A stretch of DNA of 55,407 nucleotides, from NCBI GenBank assembly GCA_031418215.1, contig JANOXC010000010.1:1-55407 (forward strand), read 5' to 3'. The DNA comes from JANOXC01 sp031418215 (GTDB lineage Bacteria > Bacteroidota > Bacteroidia > AKYH767-A > OLB10). Shown piece after piece: positions 27,501-36,671 of this stretch. The translations under genes were made by a program, and so were the position numbers. Each line of letters begins with the position of its first letter. The first letter of the stretch is position 1. The notes under the pieces were generated by a model. It worked only from the letters and a program-made list of their open reading frames with translations. It was not told where the DNA came from and searched no databases.

Positions 27501-28141
27501 CGGTCGGTTTTTTTTGCTTGCGATTCAAGTTGTTTCAAACTTTTCTCAATTTCAAAAAGCAAATCATTCACCCTGTTTAAATCGGTATCTGTTTCTTCCA
27601 GCTTTTGAAATGTCTGCTTCTTCCGCATTTTATATTTCGTAATTCCAGCTGCCTCCTCCAGCAACATTTTAATGGAGTTATTTCTGTCCTTCAAAATATC
27701 ATCTACCATATTTAATTCAATAATGGCATAGGAATCCGGACCTATTCCTGTATCAAGAAATAAATCATTGATATCTTTTAACCTGCAGTTAACACCATTC
27801 AAAAGGTATTCACTTTCACCGGAACGATAAAGCCTTCTGGTAATGCTTACGGTAGTATATTCAGTAGGAAGGATGTTCTTATTATTATCAAAAGTAAGTG
27901 TGACGTCAGCCATGTTTGCCGGCTTTCGTGTCTTGGTACCATTAAAAATGATATTCTCCATTTTTTCAGAACGAAGCAAACGGGTTTTCTGTTCACCAAG
28001 TACCCAACGCATGGCATCTACCACATTGGATTTTCCTGAACCGTTGGGCCCTACAATAGACGTTACTCCTTCATCAAAATGTATAATTACCTTGTCTCCA
28101 AAGCTTTTAAATCCTTTTATCTCTAAACTCTTTAAGCGCAT
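24587..28141 (-). CDS. smc: Chromosome segregation protein SMC
   Basis: Condensin ATPase organising the chromosome. It is 1184 residues long, standard. Walker A GPNGSGKSNVVDAMRW is at residues 31-46. Long coiled coils (about 170-510 and 680-1020) surround the hinge (about 515-670; GYPESIRYLKKNPEFK, with conserved GGGSVGLFDG near its end). The C-terminal head has the signature LSGGEKTLTATALL at 1090 and Walker B FCIFDEVDAPLDDQN at about 1114-1128. A possible -7 element (TAACTTTG, minus strand, 28299-28306) would give a leader of about 150 bases. scpA and scpB are not in the window. Confidence 0.97.
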   Translation of the reverse strand: MRLKSLEIKGFKSFGDKVIIHFDEGVTSIVGPNGSGKSNVVDAMRWVLGEQKTRLLRSEKMENIIFNGTKTRKPANMADVTLTFDNNKNILPTEYTTVSITRRLYRSGESEYLLNGVNCRLKDINDLFLDTGIGPDSYAIIELNMVDDILKDRNNSIKMLLEEAAGITKYKMRKKQTFQKLEETDTDLNRVNDLLFEIEKSLKQLESQAKKTDRYYRLKEEYKEISTTLAVFSIKSYKETLDRLTQNETEQGSAKSSVAEQLENLEQQLQLLKTESAEKEKQLSVTQKLLNEKLMEIARSENEEKNRSERMRFLVEKQTQLQSQNEQDEKHLIEASESITQLNEEKQREEQHLEQMEGEVNRFRSDAEESKKQYEASLQNIKELNATINQLRQSLNEFERRQAVSQTRFNSIQEETKRLNHQRSENELKLELFENERKELAPLRDEANEALKDFKQQRLEAEEKMHAIESRLKEINVALQAESRKMDARHNEFQLTKNLLEQMEGYPESIRYLKKNPEFKTAPLLSEIIVCDEVYKVAIENYLDPYLNHFVVNTREEAWDALRLLHDSAKGRAHFFVLDLLKNHEFNQSVLLPGCVSALDVVEKNEQHARLLNFLLGHVYIMNEGQQLQDLNLDSDKSTVVLSQNGNFLKQKYVIGGGSVGLFDGKRTGKFKNLERLAEEVKTHELLIEQYKEQIRHAEHDLSQVKEKMRGLQQDISKKETEFIGLSGKVNTVESNSAFIKNALNAALGNTQQLEDEAAAIQKMVDEEKANPDISPESLNARLENHLQQLNVQQDHSSQVQKESAEKSQAFNQHNILFLQQQNRIQNIVRDLGYKHTQSTTLLRNKEQYATELENIRLQTEELVSSIESSGEDMQQKLAEKESLDQLFKEHEKSYYQSKGDIDSEEKKLADLRRQKDQAEVLIQSVHDQLNDLKLQMNSLKERLSLEFNIELNDLLELEPDETINEEEQRPRLEILRKKVAEYGPINPMALEQYSEIKERYDFIIKEKNDLQSAKEALLKTIAEIDDNARTVFMDAYIAVRANFIRVFRSLFTADDNCDLLLSDPENPLESDITIIAQPKGKKPLSIHQLSGGEKTLTATALLFGIYLLKPAPFCIFDEVDAPLDDQNIDKFNNIIQTFSNESQFIIITHNKKTMAYTDIMYGITMAEPGVTSVVPVDLREYAA

Positions 28142-28391
28142 TGTGTTTTAATTTATTAATAATCAATCTTTTTACTAATCCGGGATATATTAATTGCCCT
28201 ACAGGTAATAATTGCAATTTTATAAAATGTCTTTTGATCCGGCAATTAAACTTCAACCTGTGAAAAGAAATTTCACAAAATGCCTGTCTCTTAATCTGCA
28301 AAGTTAAAATTAATGCCGGCCTTGCCGCCAGTAATTTGCTGCATGTTGAAAAAATGTTAATTTCACCCACTTCTTAATTTAAATTAACAAT

Positions 28392-28859
28392 ATGGAATTG
28401 AAGGATATTGTAATTTTAGTCGTGGCGGTAATTGCATGGATTTACAGTAGTTACCGTAATTTTCAGAAAGAGTCGGCGAAAAAAATTAAAAAAGTTTCAG
28501 AAGTGCAGCCTGAGCCTTCTTTTCCGGCAACAACAGTTAAACAACGTATTCCGACGCCAAAACCTGAGCCTCTTAGGCGGGAGATAAAGGAAATTAAACC
28601 GCTTGGCAGTTCTTATAAGCGGGTGCCGACAGGTTCTTTGGAATGGATGACCAATGATATTTCAGTTGACGGCTCCTTAAATAAGGTAAGTTCTCTTAAC
28701 GTAGATACTTTCGGTGTTGATAAAATAAATTCACCGGATGAAAAATCGAACAATAAAGAGCATGCGAATACTGATCTGATCGAGGAAATTCACTCTGGAA
28801 AAACAGACTGGAGAAAAGCAATTGTTTTAAGCGAAGTGATCAGACCTGTATATTTTTAG
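28392..28859 (+). CDS. Small single-pass membrane protein of unknown function
   Basis: A 155-residue protein with an N-terminal hydrophobic segment (IVILVVAVIAWIYSSYRNFQ, about residues 6-25) and a charged, proline-rich, probably disordered cytoplasmic or periplasmic region. It ends with a compact block SGKTDWRKAIVLSEVIRPVY. This C-terminal block looks like the conserved functional part and I recall similar endings in other Bacteroidota proteins, but I cannot name the family. It is divergent from smc, with 250 bases between that hold no other gene. Confidence 0.6.
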   Translation: MELKDIVILVVAVIAWIYSSYRNFQKESAKKIKKVSEVQPEPSFPATTVKQRIPTPKPEPLRREIKEIKPLGSSYKRVPTGSLEWMTNDISVDGSLNKVSSLNVDTFGVDKINSPDEKSNNKEHANTDLIEEIHSGKTDWRKAIVLSEVIRPVYF

Positions 28860-28901
28860 AAAAAAAAGTCAAGTCATAAATGAGTAAAAAATGAATTGAC
28901 A

Positions 28902-28934
28902 TTTGGAAATTAGATTTAAAGTTTAATACTTTTA
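28902..28934 (+). promoter_or_regulatory. Predicted promoter of the surface cluster
   Basis: -33 TTTG at 28902-28905, a 21-base spacer and -7 TACTTTTA (one mismatch to TAnnTTTG) at 28927-28934, 57 bases before the TonB receptor ATG. Confidence 0.5.
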
Positions 28935-28990
28935 CCCACCACATATTAATTAACCCAACATTAACCTTTAAAATGCAATAATATAATCCT

Positions 28991-31900
28991 ATGATAAAAA
29001 AGCTACAATTAGCCTGTGCATTTTTATTCCTGATCAGCCTTAGCGCCAGTGCGCAAACCGGTTCCATTAAGGGAAAGATTTTTGACAAAGCAACAAAGGA
29101 GCCATTGGCTTTTGCCAGCGTGGTTGCTGAACTTGGTAGTGCTCAGAAAGGGGGCGCACAAAGTGATTTTGATGGTGAATACAATATTAAGCCATTGGCA
29201 GCAGGCGAATATACCTTAAGAATAGCTTATGTTGGATATAATGACTTGGTAATCACCGGTGTGCTGGTTTCCAATGATAAAATTACATTCCAGGATCTGG
29301 CCTTAAGTAAAAAGGTGGTTGAAACTCAGGAAGTGGAAATTGTGGCTTACAAAGTGCCTTTGATTGATAAAGGAAATCCATCTTCCTCAACTACGGTAAC
29401 CCGTGAAGACATTACTGCAGCTCCGTCGCGTGATATTCGTGCCGTTGCTGCAACAGCAGCCGGCGTTTTCCAGCGTGATGATGGTGATGATCTTAACGTT
29501 CGTGGTTCACGTACTGATGCAACAGATTTTTATGTTGATGGAGTAAGAATCAGGGGTTCGAAAAACCTTCCCAAAGCAGGTGTTGAGCAAATTTCTGTGA
29601 TTCAGGGAGGTATTCCTGCGCAATATGGCGATGCTACCGGTGGAATTATTACTATCACAACACGTGGTCCTGAAGAAAAATTCAGTGTTGGTTTAAACCT
29701 GGAGACCTCTGAGCTTTTTGATCAGTTCGGACACAACTTGGTATCGCTCAGTGTAAGTGGTCCAATGCTTACTAAAAAAATGGCTGATGGCAGCAAAAAA
29801 TCAATACTTGGTTTCTTCGTTGCAGCCGATGTTGGTTTTGATAAGGATCCTGATCCTTCCGGAATTGGAATGTATAAAGTGAATAGTGATATTTATGACG
29901 AAATTAAATCCAATCCGAATAATATAATCAAGCCAACTACACCAGGTGGAAGGTATTCAAGTAGGCGGAAAGCGGAATACCTGCGTGCAGATAGTTTTGG
30001 TAAAACGAAGATCAAGGATAATACGGCATCACAGCAATATTCTGTAACAGGTAAAATTGACTATCAACCAAGTCAAAATAATACTTTTTCTGTTGGAGGT
30101 AGTTTCAATTACTGGGATCGCAATACTTTTAATATTGACCGAGCGCTTTATAATTATGAAGAAAACCCACAGAGGACAGATTTAGACTGGCGTGTTTTTG
30201 CCCGTTTTACCAAGAGGATCGGGGGCACTTATAAAGAAGAAGAGAAGTCAGCTTCAGTTCTGCGTAATACTTATTTCTCCATATTGGCAACTTATGGAGT
30301 CAATAAAATCACCATCCAGGATGAGAAGCATAAAGATAAATTCTGGGATTATGGTTCAAGGGGTTCTACAAGAAATGAAATAAGTAGAACATTAGGTGGA
30401 GCAACTTATGATTCTGTAGGAAAGTGGTATCTTAATTCACCAACTGATTCTAGCTTTTATCATTATACGCTTGCTCATGCTGATACTAATCACTATTACT
30501 ATACACCAAATGGAATTAATCCTTACTCGGAAGCCTATACTATAGGCGGCCTTCAAGGAAGTGTTGGATTTGACAATTTCCATTTTTTAAGTGATATTAC
30601 TGATCCGGGCGGTTTGTTAAATGGAAGCAACCCTTCAACTGTTTATGCTGAGTGGCAAACTACCGGTCAACAGTTCAACAGGTATACCGTTAATGATAAC
30701 CAATATTATCGCTTTACTTTTAGTGGAAATACTGATATAAAGAGTCACTCCGTTTCTATGGGTTTTGAATTCGAGCAAAGAATTGATCGTACTTATGACA
30801 TGTTTCCGAATGGATTATGGACCTATGGAAGACAATATGCCAATGTGAATTTTTATTATGCTCCTAGTGTTATTGGCGATAGCCTGGTAACAAATGAGGT
30901 AGGGACTTATCAAACGCAGCCAACCAAGACTTTTTATGAGCGGATACGTGATAAACTTGGAAAGGGCTATAATGAACGAATAGACTTTGATGCACTGTCG
31001 CCGGAGCAGCTGAATAGCTTATCGCTTGATGTTTTTACCGCTGACCAGTTAATTAAAGAAAGTCAGTTAGTAAATACTTACGCTGGTTACGATTACACCG
31101 GAAAAAGAAGCACTAATAAAGCTACATTTTATGACTTCTTCAATAAAAAGGAGAATGGTGTATACACCAGGGAGGTTGATGCATTCCGTCCTATATATAT
31201 GGCAGGTTACATTCAGGATAACTTCTCTATTGACAACCTTGTATTCAACGTTGGGGTCAGGGTTGATCGTTTTGATGCAAACCAACTCATGATGAAGGAT
31301 AAGTATTCACTTTATGATGTTAAAAAAGCAGGGGAAGTGAGTAACCTGGGAACGCATCCTGACAACATTGGTTCCGACTATGTTGTTTATGTTGATAATG
31401 AAATTGCCCCAACAAAGATTTTAGGTTATAGGGATGGCAACGTATGGTATGATGCAGACGGAAGATTGGTTTCTGATCCTGATTTTTTGGCCCGCGAAAA
31501 TGCAGGAAAATTAGTCCCATACCTTGTTCATCCTGAAGAAGCAGGAGCGTCCGGAGGAATTAATAATAAAAGCGGATGGGATCCAGGAAATAGTTTTGTT
31601 GATTATGAACCGCAATACAGTGTAATGCCGCGTGTGGCTTTGTCATTCCCTATTAGTGATGAGGCATTGTTTTTTGCACATTACGATGTGTTAACTTCCA
31701 GACCTGCTGAGCGGCTTCGTTTGGATCCGGTGTCTTATTTACAGGATTTCAACACTTCTAGTTTTATCAATAACCCAAATTTAAAGCCTGAAAAATCAAC
31801 TCATTATGAGTTAGGATTTAAACAGAGATTAAGTAAGAGCTCTGCTATTAGCATCTCCGCTTTCTATGAGGAGAAGAAAAACCTGATTCAAGTGGTAAAA

Positions 31901-32677
31901 ATTCCGAAGGCCTATCCAAATGATTATACAACTTATGACAATGTGGATTTTGCAAATATTAAGGGTTTAACTTTAGGTTACGACTTAAGAAGGACTGGCA
32001 ATATCAGACTTACCGCCAACTATACCTTACAGTTTGCTGATGGTACAGGATCCGGTGCAAATTCAAACCTGGAACTAGCTGAAACAGATCAACCCAACAT
32101 CAGGATCATCCTTCCTTTGGATTTTGATCAACGTCACTTGTTGGTGATGAACTTCGATTATCGTTATTCAAAGGGCAGTGATTATAATGGCCCCATATTA
32201 GGTGGTAATCAAATATTCAGTAATGCCGGTTTCAACATGCAGTTCAAAGCCGGTTCAGGAACACCTTATACCCGCCAAAGCAGGCCTACACAAGAAGGAA
32301 ATGCAATAGGATGGCAGGACAATGGACAGCGTGCTGTGGAAGGAACTATTAACTCCGGCAGATTACCCTGGACATTTAATGTGGATTTTAAATTAGACAA
32401 GGATTTTGAAGTTAAAGTGGGGGATAATAAAACACTTTCTTTCAATGTCTATTTCCAAATGCAGAATGCCTTGAATATTCAAAATGTTACGGCTGTTTAT
32501 CGTGCAACCGGAAATGCCAATGATGATGGATATATTAATACACAGGATGGTCAATTAGCAACCAGCACAGCAACTGATCCTCAGGCTTTCAAAGATCAAT
32601 ACTATATGAAATTACAAAACCCGAACAACTATACCATTCCAAGAAGATCTCGTATTGGTGTTTCCGTTAACTTCTAA
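28991..32677 (+). CDS. TonB-dependent receptor with carboxypeptidase-regulatory-like domain
   Basis: A 1228-residue outer-membrane protein. The signal peptide ends at ASAQ. Next comes a CarboxypepD_reg-like beta domain (about 24-110; GSIKGKIFDKATKEPLAFAS) and the plug (about 130-235) with DDLNVRGSRTDATDFYVDGVRI and ISVIQGGIPAQYGDATGGII. The remainder is a 22-strand barrel ending SRIGVSVNF with a terminal Phe. It is longer than siderophore receptors and resembles SusC-like or protein-associated receptors. It begins a tight three-gene cluster with a large secreted protein (32 bases downstream) and a PorV-like barrel, so it probably works with the secreted protein at the surface rather than with a SusD partner, which is absent here. 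Confidence 0.92.
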   Translation: MIKKLQLACAFLFLISLSASAQTGSIKGKIFDKATKEPLAFASVVAELGSAQKGGAQSDFDGEYNIKPLAAGEYTLRIAYVGYNDLVITGVLVSNDKITFQDLALSKKVVETQEVEIVAYKVPLIDKGNPSSSTTVTREDITAAPSRDIRAVAATAAGVFQRDDGDDLNVRGSRTDATDFYVDGVRIRGSKNLPKAGVEQISVIQGGIPAQYGDATGGIITITTRGPEEKFSVGLNLETSELFDQFGHNLVSLSVSGPMLTKKMADGSKKSILGFFVAADVGFDKDPDPSGIGMYKVNSDIYDEIKSNPNNIIKPTTPGGRYSSRRKAEYLRADSFGKTKIKDNTASQQYSVTGKIDYQPSQNNTFSVGGSFNYWDRNTFNIDRALYNYEENPQRTDLDWRVFARFTKRIGGTYKEEEKSASVLRNTYFSILATYGVNKITIQDEKHKDKFWDYGSRGSTRNEISRTLGGATYDSVGKWYLNSPTDSSFYHYTLAHADTNHYYYTPNGINPYSEAYTIGGLQGSVGFDNFHFLSDITDPGGLLNGSNPSTVYAEWQTTGQQFNRYTVNDNQYYRFTFSGNTDIKSHSVSMGFEFEQRIDRTYDMFPNGLWTYGRQYANVNFYYAPSVIGDSLVTNEVGTYQTQPTKTFYERIRDKLGKGYNERIDFDALSPEQLNSLSLDVFTADQLIKESQLVNTYAGYDYTGKRSTNKATFYDFFNKKENGVYTREVDAFRPIYMAGYIQDNFSIDNLVFNVGVRVDRFDANQLMMKDKYSLYDVKKAGEVSNLGTHPDNIGSDYVVYVDNEIAPTKILGYRDGNVWYDADGRLVSDPDFLARENAGKLVPYLVHPEEAGASGGINNKSGWDPGNSFVDYEPQYSVMPRVALSFPISDEALFFAHYDVLTSRPAERLRLDPVSYLQDFNTSSFINNPNLKPEKSTHYELGFKQRLSKSSAISISAFYEEKKNLIQVVKIPKAYPNDYTTYDNVDFANIKGLTLGYDLRRTGNIRLTANYTLQFADGTGSGANSNLELAETDQPNIRIILPLDFDQRHLLVMNFDYRYSKGSDYNGPILGGNQIFSNAGFNMQFKAGSGTPYTRQSRPTQEGNAIGWQDNGQRAVEGTINSGRLPWTFNVDFKLDKDFEVKVGDNKTLSFNVYFQMQNALNIQNVTAVYRATGNANDDGYINTQDGQLATSTATDPQAFKDQYYMKLQNPNNYTIPRRSRIGVSVNF

Positions 32678-32709
32678 AATTTAAAGAACAGACCTCAACA
32701 ACAACAATT

Positions 32710-35700
32710 ATGATAAAATCAAAAAAACATATCGCTGTTTTATCTGTCCTGTTAATTGGCAGTCATTTACTGATCGCTAAGGAAAATGTCGGGATGAAGA
32801 AGTCAGCAGCTCCTGCAAATCAGTCAAGAGTTTTGGCCGGATGTTCAAATACACAGGCTCAAACTGACCTTTCCATCAATAATGTTCGTGCTCGCGTTCT
32901 GAATGGTGGTGATTTATGGTGGAATTATAATGATAACACCACTGGTGTTTACGAGGTTCCTTCCGGCAGTGGAAAAAATTCTATTTACGCCGGGGCACTC
33001 TGGATAGCCGGGTTAGATGCGGGAAATAATATTCATGCTGCATGTCAAACTTATCGTCAAACCGGTTCCAATGATTTCTGGGCTGGTCCTATTTCCAAAA
33101 AAATAGATAACTCAATTGATGTCTCACCAGAGATTTGTACTGCTTATGACCGTTTTTGGATTTTAAATAAAGAAGATGTGGAGAGTTTTGTAGCTACAGG
33201 TAATGGCGGTGCATCGGCTGCTGATATTGCTTCCTGGCCGGGAAATGGTGATTTGGCAAACGGGGAAATGAAGTACCTTGCGCCATTCTTTGATAACGAT
33301 GGCAATGGATTGTATGAACCTGCAGAAGGAGACTATCCTCATTATTTAATTCAAGGTGACTATGTTACTGATACTGCCAGCGGACTACCAATTTGTAACG
33401 ATTACTTGTTTGGCGACAGAACGATTTGGTGGGTATTTAATGATGTAGGCAATATCCATTCAGAAACGAATAGTGAATCTCCAATTGGCTTGGAAATTCG
33501 CGCACAGGCTTTTGCATTTTCAACAACAGATCAGATTAACAGTATGACTTTTTATAAGTATGAAATCATCAACAGGTCAGAAGAGGCTTTGCTTGGTACT
33601 TATTTTGGCCAATGGTGTGATCCTGATTTAGGAGATGCAGCGGATGATTATGTTGGCTGTGATGTTGGCCTTGGGCTAGGATTTGTTTATAATGCTGATG
33701 ATGATGATGGTACCGCTTCTGGTTATGGTGTTAATCCACCTGCATGTGGAATCGATTTTTTCCAAGGTCCATTAGCGAATCCCGGGGATAGCATAGATAA
33801 TGACAGAGATGGCATAACTGATGAACCTGGAGAGCAAATCATTATGTCGAAATTTATCCAGTATGAGAATACCAATACAACGTTTAATGGAAACCCCGGA
33901 CCTACGGATGATTACTATCAATATTTGTCGGGACTTTGGACAAATGGGAATCAAATTACGTATGGCGGAAATGGTAACGGCGTAGGACCAGGCGCTACAG
34001 CGACTCCTTGTAATTTCATGTTCCCCGGAAACACAGACCCTGCTTTCCCCACACCCTGGACAATGGCTGGTGGTGGGCTTCAACCGGCCGATATGCGTTT
34101 TATACAGTCTGCAGGAACTTTCACTTTGCAACCGGGTGCTGTAAATTATGTTACCACCGGTGTTGTATGGGCGCAATCAATTGGTGGTGGCGCATTGGCT
34201 TCAGTTGAATTAATGAAGATTGCCGATGCAAAAGCACAAGCTTTATTTGATGCTTGCTTTAAAGTATTGGCAGGGCCTGAAGCACCTGATGTCGCTATCC
34301 GTGAGCTTGATAAAGAGTTGATAATAACTTTAACGAACACCAACGGACCTAAAGTGGAGAGCTACAGCCAGGTTGATCCGGTAATCCCTAAAAAAGTACC
34401 AAGTGATACCAATCCTGCTTTCTTTGTTGATTTAACAGAGGCAGAAAGAAAGTACAATTTCGAAGGATATAAAATCTATCAATTGGTTGATGAAACTGTA
34501 AAGGTTAGTGATCTTGATGATATTACAAAAGCAAAAATTGTTGCTGCATACGATATAAATAACGGAGTTGGAATCATTGTCAATTTTGAATATGATGATT
34601 ATATTAAAAAATGGGTGCCGGTGCAAAAGACCGATTCCTTACCTGCAAATCTGAATGTTGAGAAAGGGCTTCAACACTCAATTAAAGTAACTACTGATTT
34701 ATTTTCAGGAAGACCATTGGTGAATTTTCAACCCTATTATTTTATTGCAGTATCTTATGCCTATAATAATTTCCGTCCATTCGATTATAACAATACCATA
34801 TTTACGCAATCAAAGCCTTATGTTTTAGGAGCAAAGAATACCAAAGCCTATTCAGGTATACCACACAAGACGGTTGTGAATAATGGCGGTATGATATTGA
34901 ATAGCTATTATAAACAACCAATTGGTGCCGGTGTCAAACGAATAGAAGGACAGGGCAATGGAGGTAAAGTACTTGATTTTGCAACCGGTGTGGAAGACGA
35001 AATATTTGTGGCCCCTGATTATCGTACGGCAACTCCTGTTTATGCGCCCGGTAAAGGCCCAATAACTTTTGCAGTTATTGATCCTGTTAAAGTTAGTGGA
35101 GGAGATTATAGTATTCGATTTAATGGAGTTGCTGATACCTCTAATTTCTGGGTTTATCAACGTCCTGATTTAACAAATGCTATTGATAGTCTTGTTACAG
35201 GATTGAAGGTTTTAGGCGATCACTATGTAGATGCAAAAGGTTACAATATTGATGCGCATCTTGCATTGGAGACTGGCGAGCCTGGGGCCATTAATAACGG
35301 ATTTTTAGAAGCTACTGCAACATTCTCCGGTGCTAACTGGCTTACCGGGGTAAAAGATAATGATGCCATTGCAACCAGAGATTGGATTAAGTCCGGAAAA
35401 GGAGCCAACGATTTTAATGACGATCCTGATCAAGTATATGAAGGCGTTCTTAACGGAACATGGGCGCCATTTGCCTGGGTTGATGATGGTCAAACTGCTT
35501 GGTCACCTAAGTTTTTTGCTGCAGGTGGTTTCTTGAAGAGAAAAGGTGCCAGTGTTTCTAACAGCCTTAAGTATGAATATATGAATAGTGTTGACCTTGT
35601 TATCACTAATGATCAAACCAAATGGACTAGAAGTATTGTTTTTGAAACCGGTCCTGCAAATCGCTTTAATATTAGAGGCAATCACTCTGTTGATAAAAAT

Positions 35701-36636
35701 GGTGATTCTACAACAGTTGAATCGACTTTCATAGGTGCAAACGGAATGGGTTGGTTCCCCGGATATGCTGTTAACCTGGAAACCGGTGAACGATTAAATA
35801 TAGCATTTGGAGAGAATTCTGCTGATGCAGCAAATAATGGAAAGGATATGTTGTGGAATCCAACAAGTATTGATACAGGTACTGTTTATGGAGGACGTCA
35901 TTATGTTTATATCTTCAACCATGTTGTAGACACTTCTTTTACTCCTTCAACCAATGATTTATCTATGACGAAGTATGATGATGGCGCATTACTTTATTCA
36001 TATGCGAATCAAAACTCTTTAGCTGTTAAAAGAAATTTCCTCAGGAGTTGTATTTGGGCCGGCATGCCTGTCCTCGTAGCAGGTCAAACATTGAGATCAT
36101 CTGATGTTAGGTTACGTTTTCGGGTATCAAAAACATTTAAGAATTACATCCCTGATAATGTGCCTTCGGTAATTAATAATGGTGACCCTTATTATGAGTA
36201 TAATATTCCAACGAATCTTGGCCCTTCTACCAATTTAACGGAAAACGCAACGGATGCACTTGACTTGATAAGTGTTGTTCCAAATCCTTATTACGCCTAC
36301 TCAAGCTACGAGCGCACCATCAGAGATCAATTGGATAACAGGGTAAGGTTTATTAATCTGCCTTCTAATTGTACAGTGAAGATCTTTACTCTTAACGGAA
36401 CACTTGTAAGAACATTGACAAGAAATGTTGCTGCAGATGTTTCTGAAGGATATGCCGTAGAAGCGAATAAGGAAGATAAAAATTTGTCAAGTACACTTGA
36501 CTGGGATTTAAACAATACTGCAGGAATTAAAGTGGCCAGTGGGGTTTACATCATTCATATTGATGCCGGCTCACTCGGAGAAAAAGTAATTAAATGGTTC
36601 GGTATTATGCGGCCTATTGATCTGGATACTTTCTAA
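32710..36636 (+). CDS. Large secreted/surface protein with T9SS-like C-terminal domain
   Basis: A 1308-residue protein whose hydrophobic N-terminus (HIAVLSVLLIGSHLLIA) fits a signal peptide. The first third is rich in Trp, Gly and Asn (NGGDLWWNYND, IYAGALWIAGLDAG). Two calcium-loop-like motifs occur, DNDGNGLYEPAEGD at 195-208 and DNDRDGITDE at 363-372. The C-terminal domain (about 1187-1308) follows the type IX sorting pattern: VVPNPYY, VKIFTLNGTLVRTL, ASGVYIIHIDAG, EKVIKW. It then continues with an unusual tail FGIMRPIDLDTF. No catalytic motif was recognised. Between a TonB receptor and a PorV-family gene, it is probably exported by a type IX-like route and displayed at the surface. Confidence 0.85.
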   Translation: MIKSKKHIAVLSVLLIGSHLLIAKENVGMKKSAAPANQSRVLAGCSNTQAQTDLSINNVRARVLNGGDLWWNYNDNTTGVYEVPSGSGKNSIYAGALWIAGLDAGNNIHAACQTYRQTGSNDFWAGPISKKIDNSIDVSPEICTAYDRFWILNKEDVESFVATGNGGASAADIASWPGNGDLANGEMKYLAPFFDNDGNGLYEPAEGDYPHYLIQGDYVTDTASGLPICNDYLFGDRTIWWVFNDVGNIHSETNSESPIGLEIRAQAFAFSTTDQINSMTFYKYEIINRSEEALLGTYFGQWCDPDLGDAADDYVGCDVGLGLGFVYNADDDDGTASGYGVNPPACGIDFFQGPLANPGDSIDNDRDGITDEPGEQIIMSKFIQYENTNTTFNGNPGPTDDYYQYLSGLWTNGNQITYGGNGNGVGPGATATPCNFMFPGNTDPAFPTPWTMAGGGLQPADMRFIQSAGTFTLQPGAVNYVTTGVVWAQSIGGGALASVELMKIADAKAQALFDACFKVLAGPEAPDVAIRELDKELIITLTNTNGPKVESYSQVDPVIPKKVPSDTNPAFFVDLTEAERKYNFEGYKIYQLVDETVKVSDLDDITKAKIVAAYDINNGVGIIVNFEYDDYIKKWVPVQKTDSLPANLNVEKGLQHSIKVTTDLFSGRPLVNFQPYYFIAVSYAYNNFRPFDYNNTIFTQSKPYVLGAKNTKAYSGIPHKTVVNNGGMILNSYYKQPIGAGVKRIEGQGNGGKVLDFATGVEDEIFVAPDYRTATPVYAPGKGPITFAVIDPVKVSGGDYSIRFNGVADTSNFWVYQRPDLTNAIDSLVTGLKVLGDHYVDAKGYNIDAHLALETGEPGAINNGFLEATATFSGANWLTGVKDNDAIATRDWIKSGKGANDFNDDPDQVYEGVLNGTWAPFAWVDDGQTAWSPKFFAAGGFLKRKGASVSNSLKYEYMNSVDLVITNDQTKWTRSIVFETGPANRFNIRGNHSVDKNGDSTTVESTFIGANGMGWFPGYAVNLETGERLNIAFGENSADAANNGKDMLWNPTSIDTGTVYGGRHYVYIFNHVVDTSFTPSTNDLSMTKYDDGALLYSYANQNSLAVKRNFLRSCIWAGMPVLVAGQTLRSSDVRLRFRVSKTFKNYIPDNVPSVINNGDPYYEYNIPTNLGPSTNLTENATDALDLISVVPNPYYAYSSYERTIRDQLDNRVRFINLPSNCTVKIFTLNGTLVRTLTRNVAADVSEGYAVEANKEDKNLSSTLDWDLNNTAGIKVASGVYIIHIDAGSLGEKVIKWFGIMRPIDLDTF

Positions 36637-36671
36637 CAACTTAAAATGTGTTAAAACAAAAAAAGAACCTT

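Noticed and set aside
28107..28370. 87-codon minus-strand frame over the smc start
   Set aside because: Overlaps the smc N-terminus in another frame and lacks any pattern; a shadow frame.
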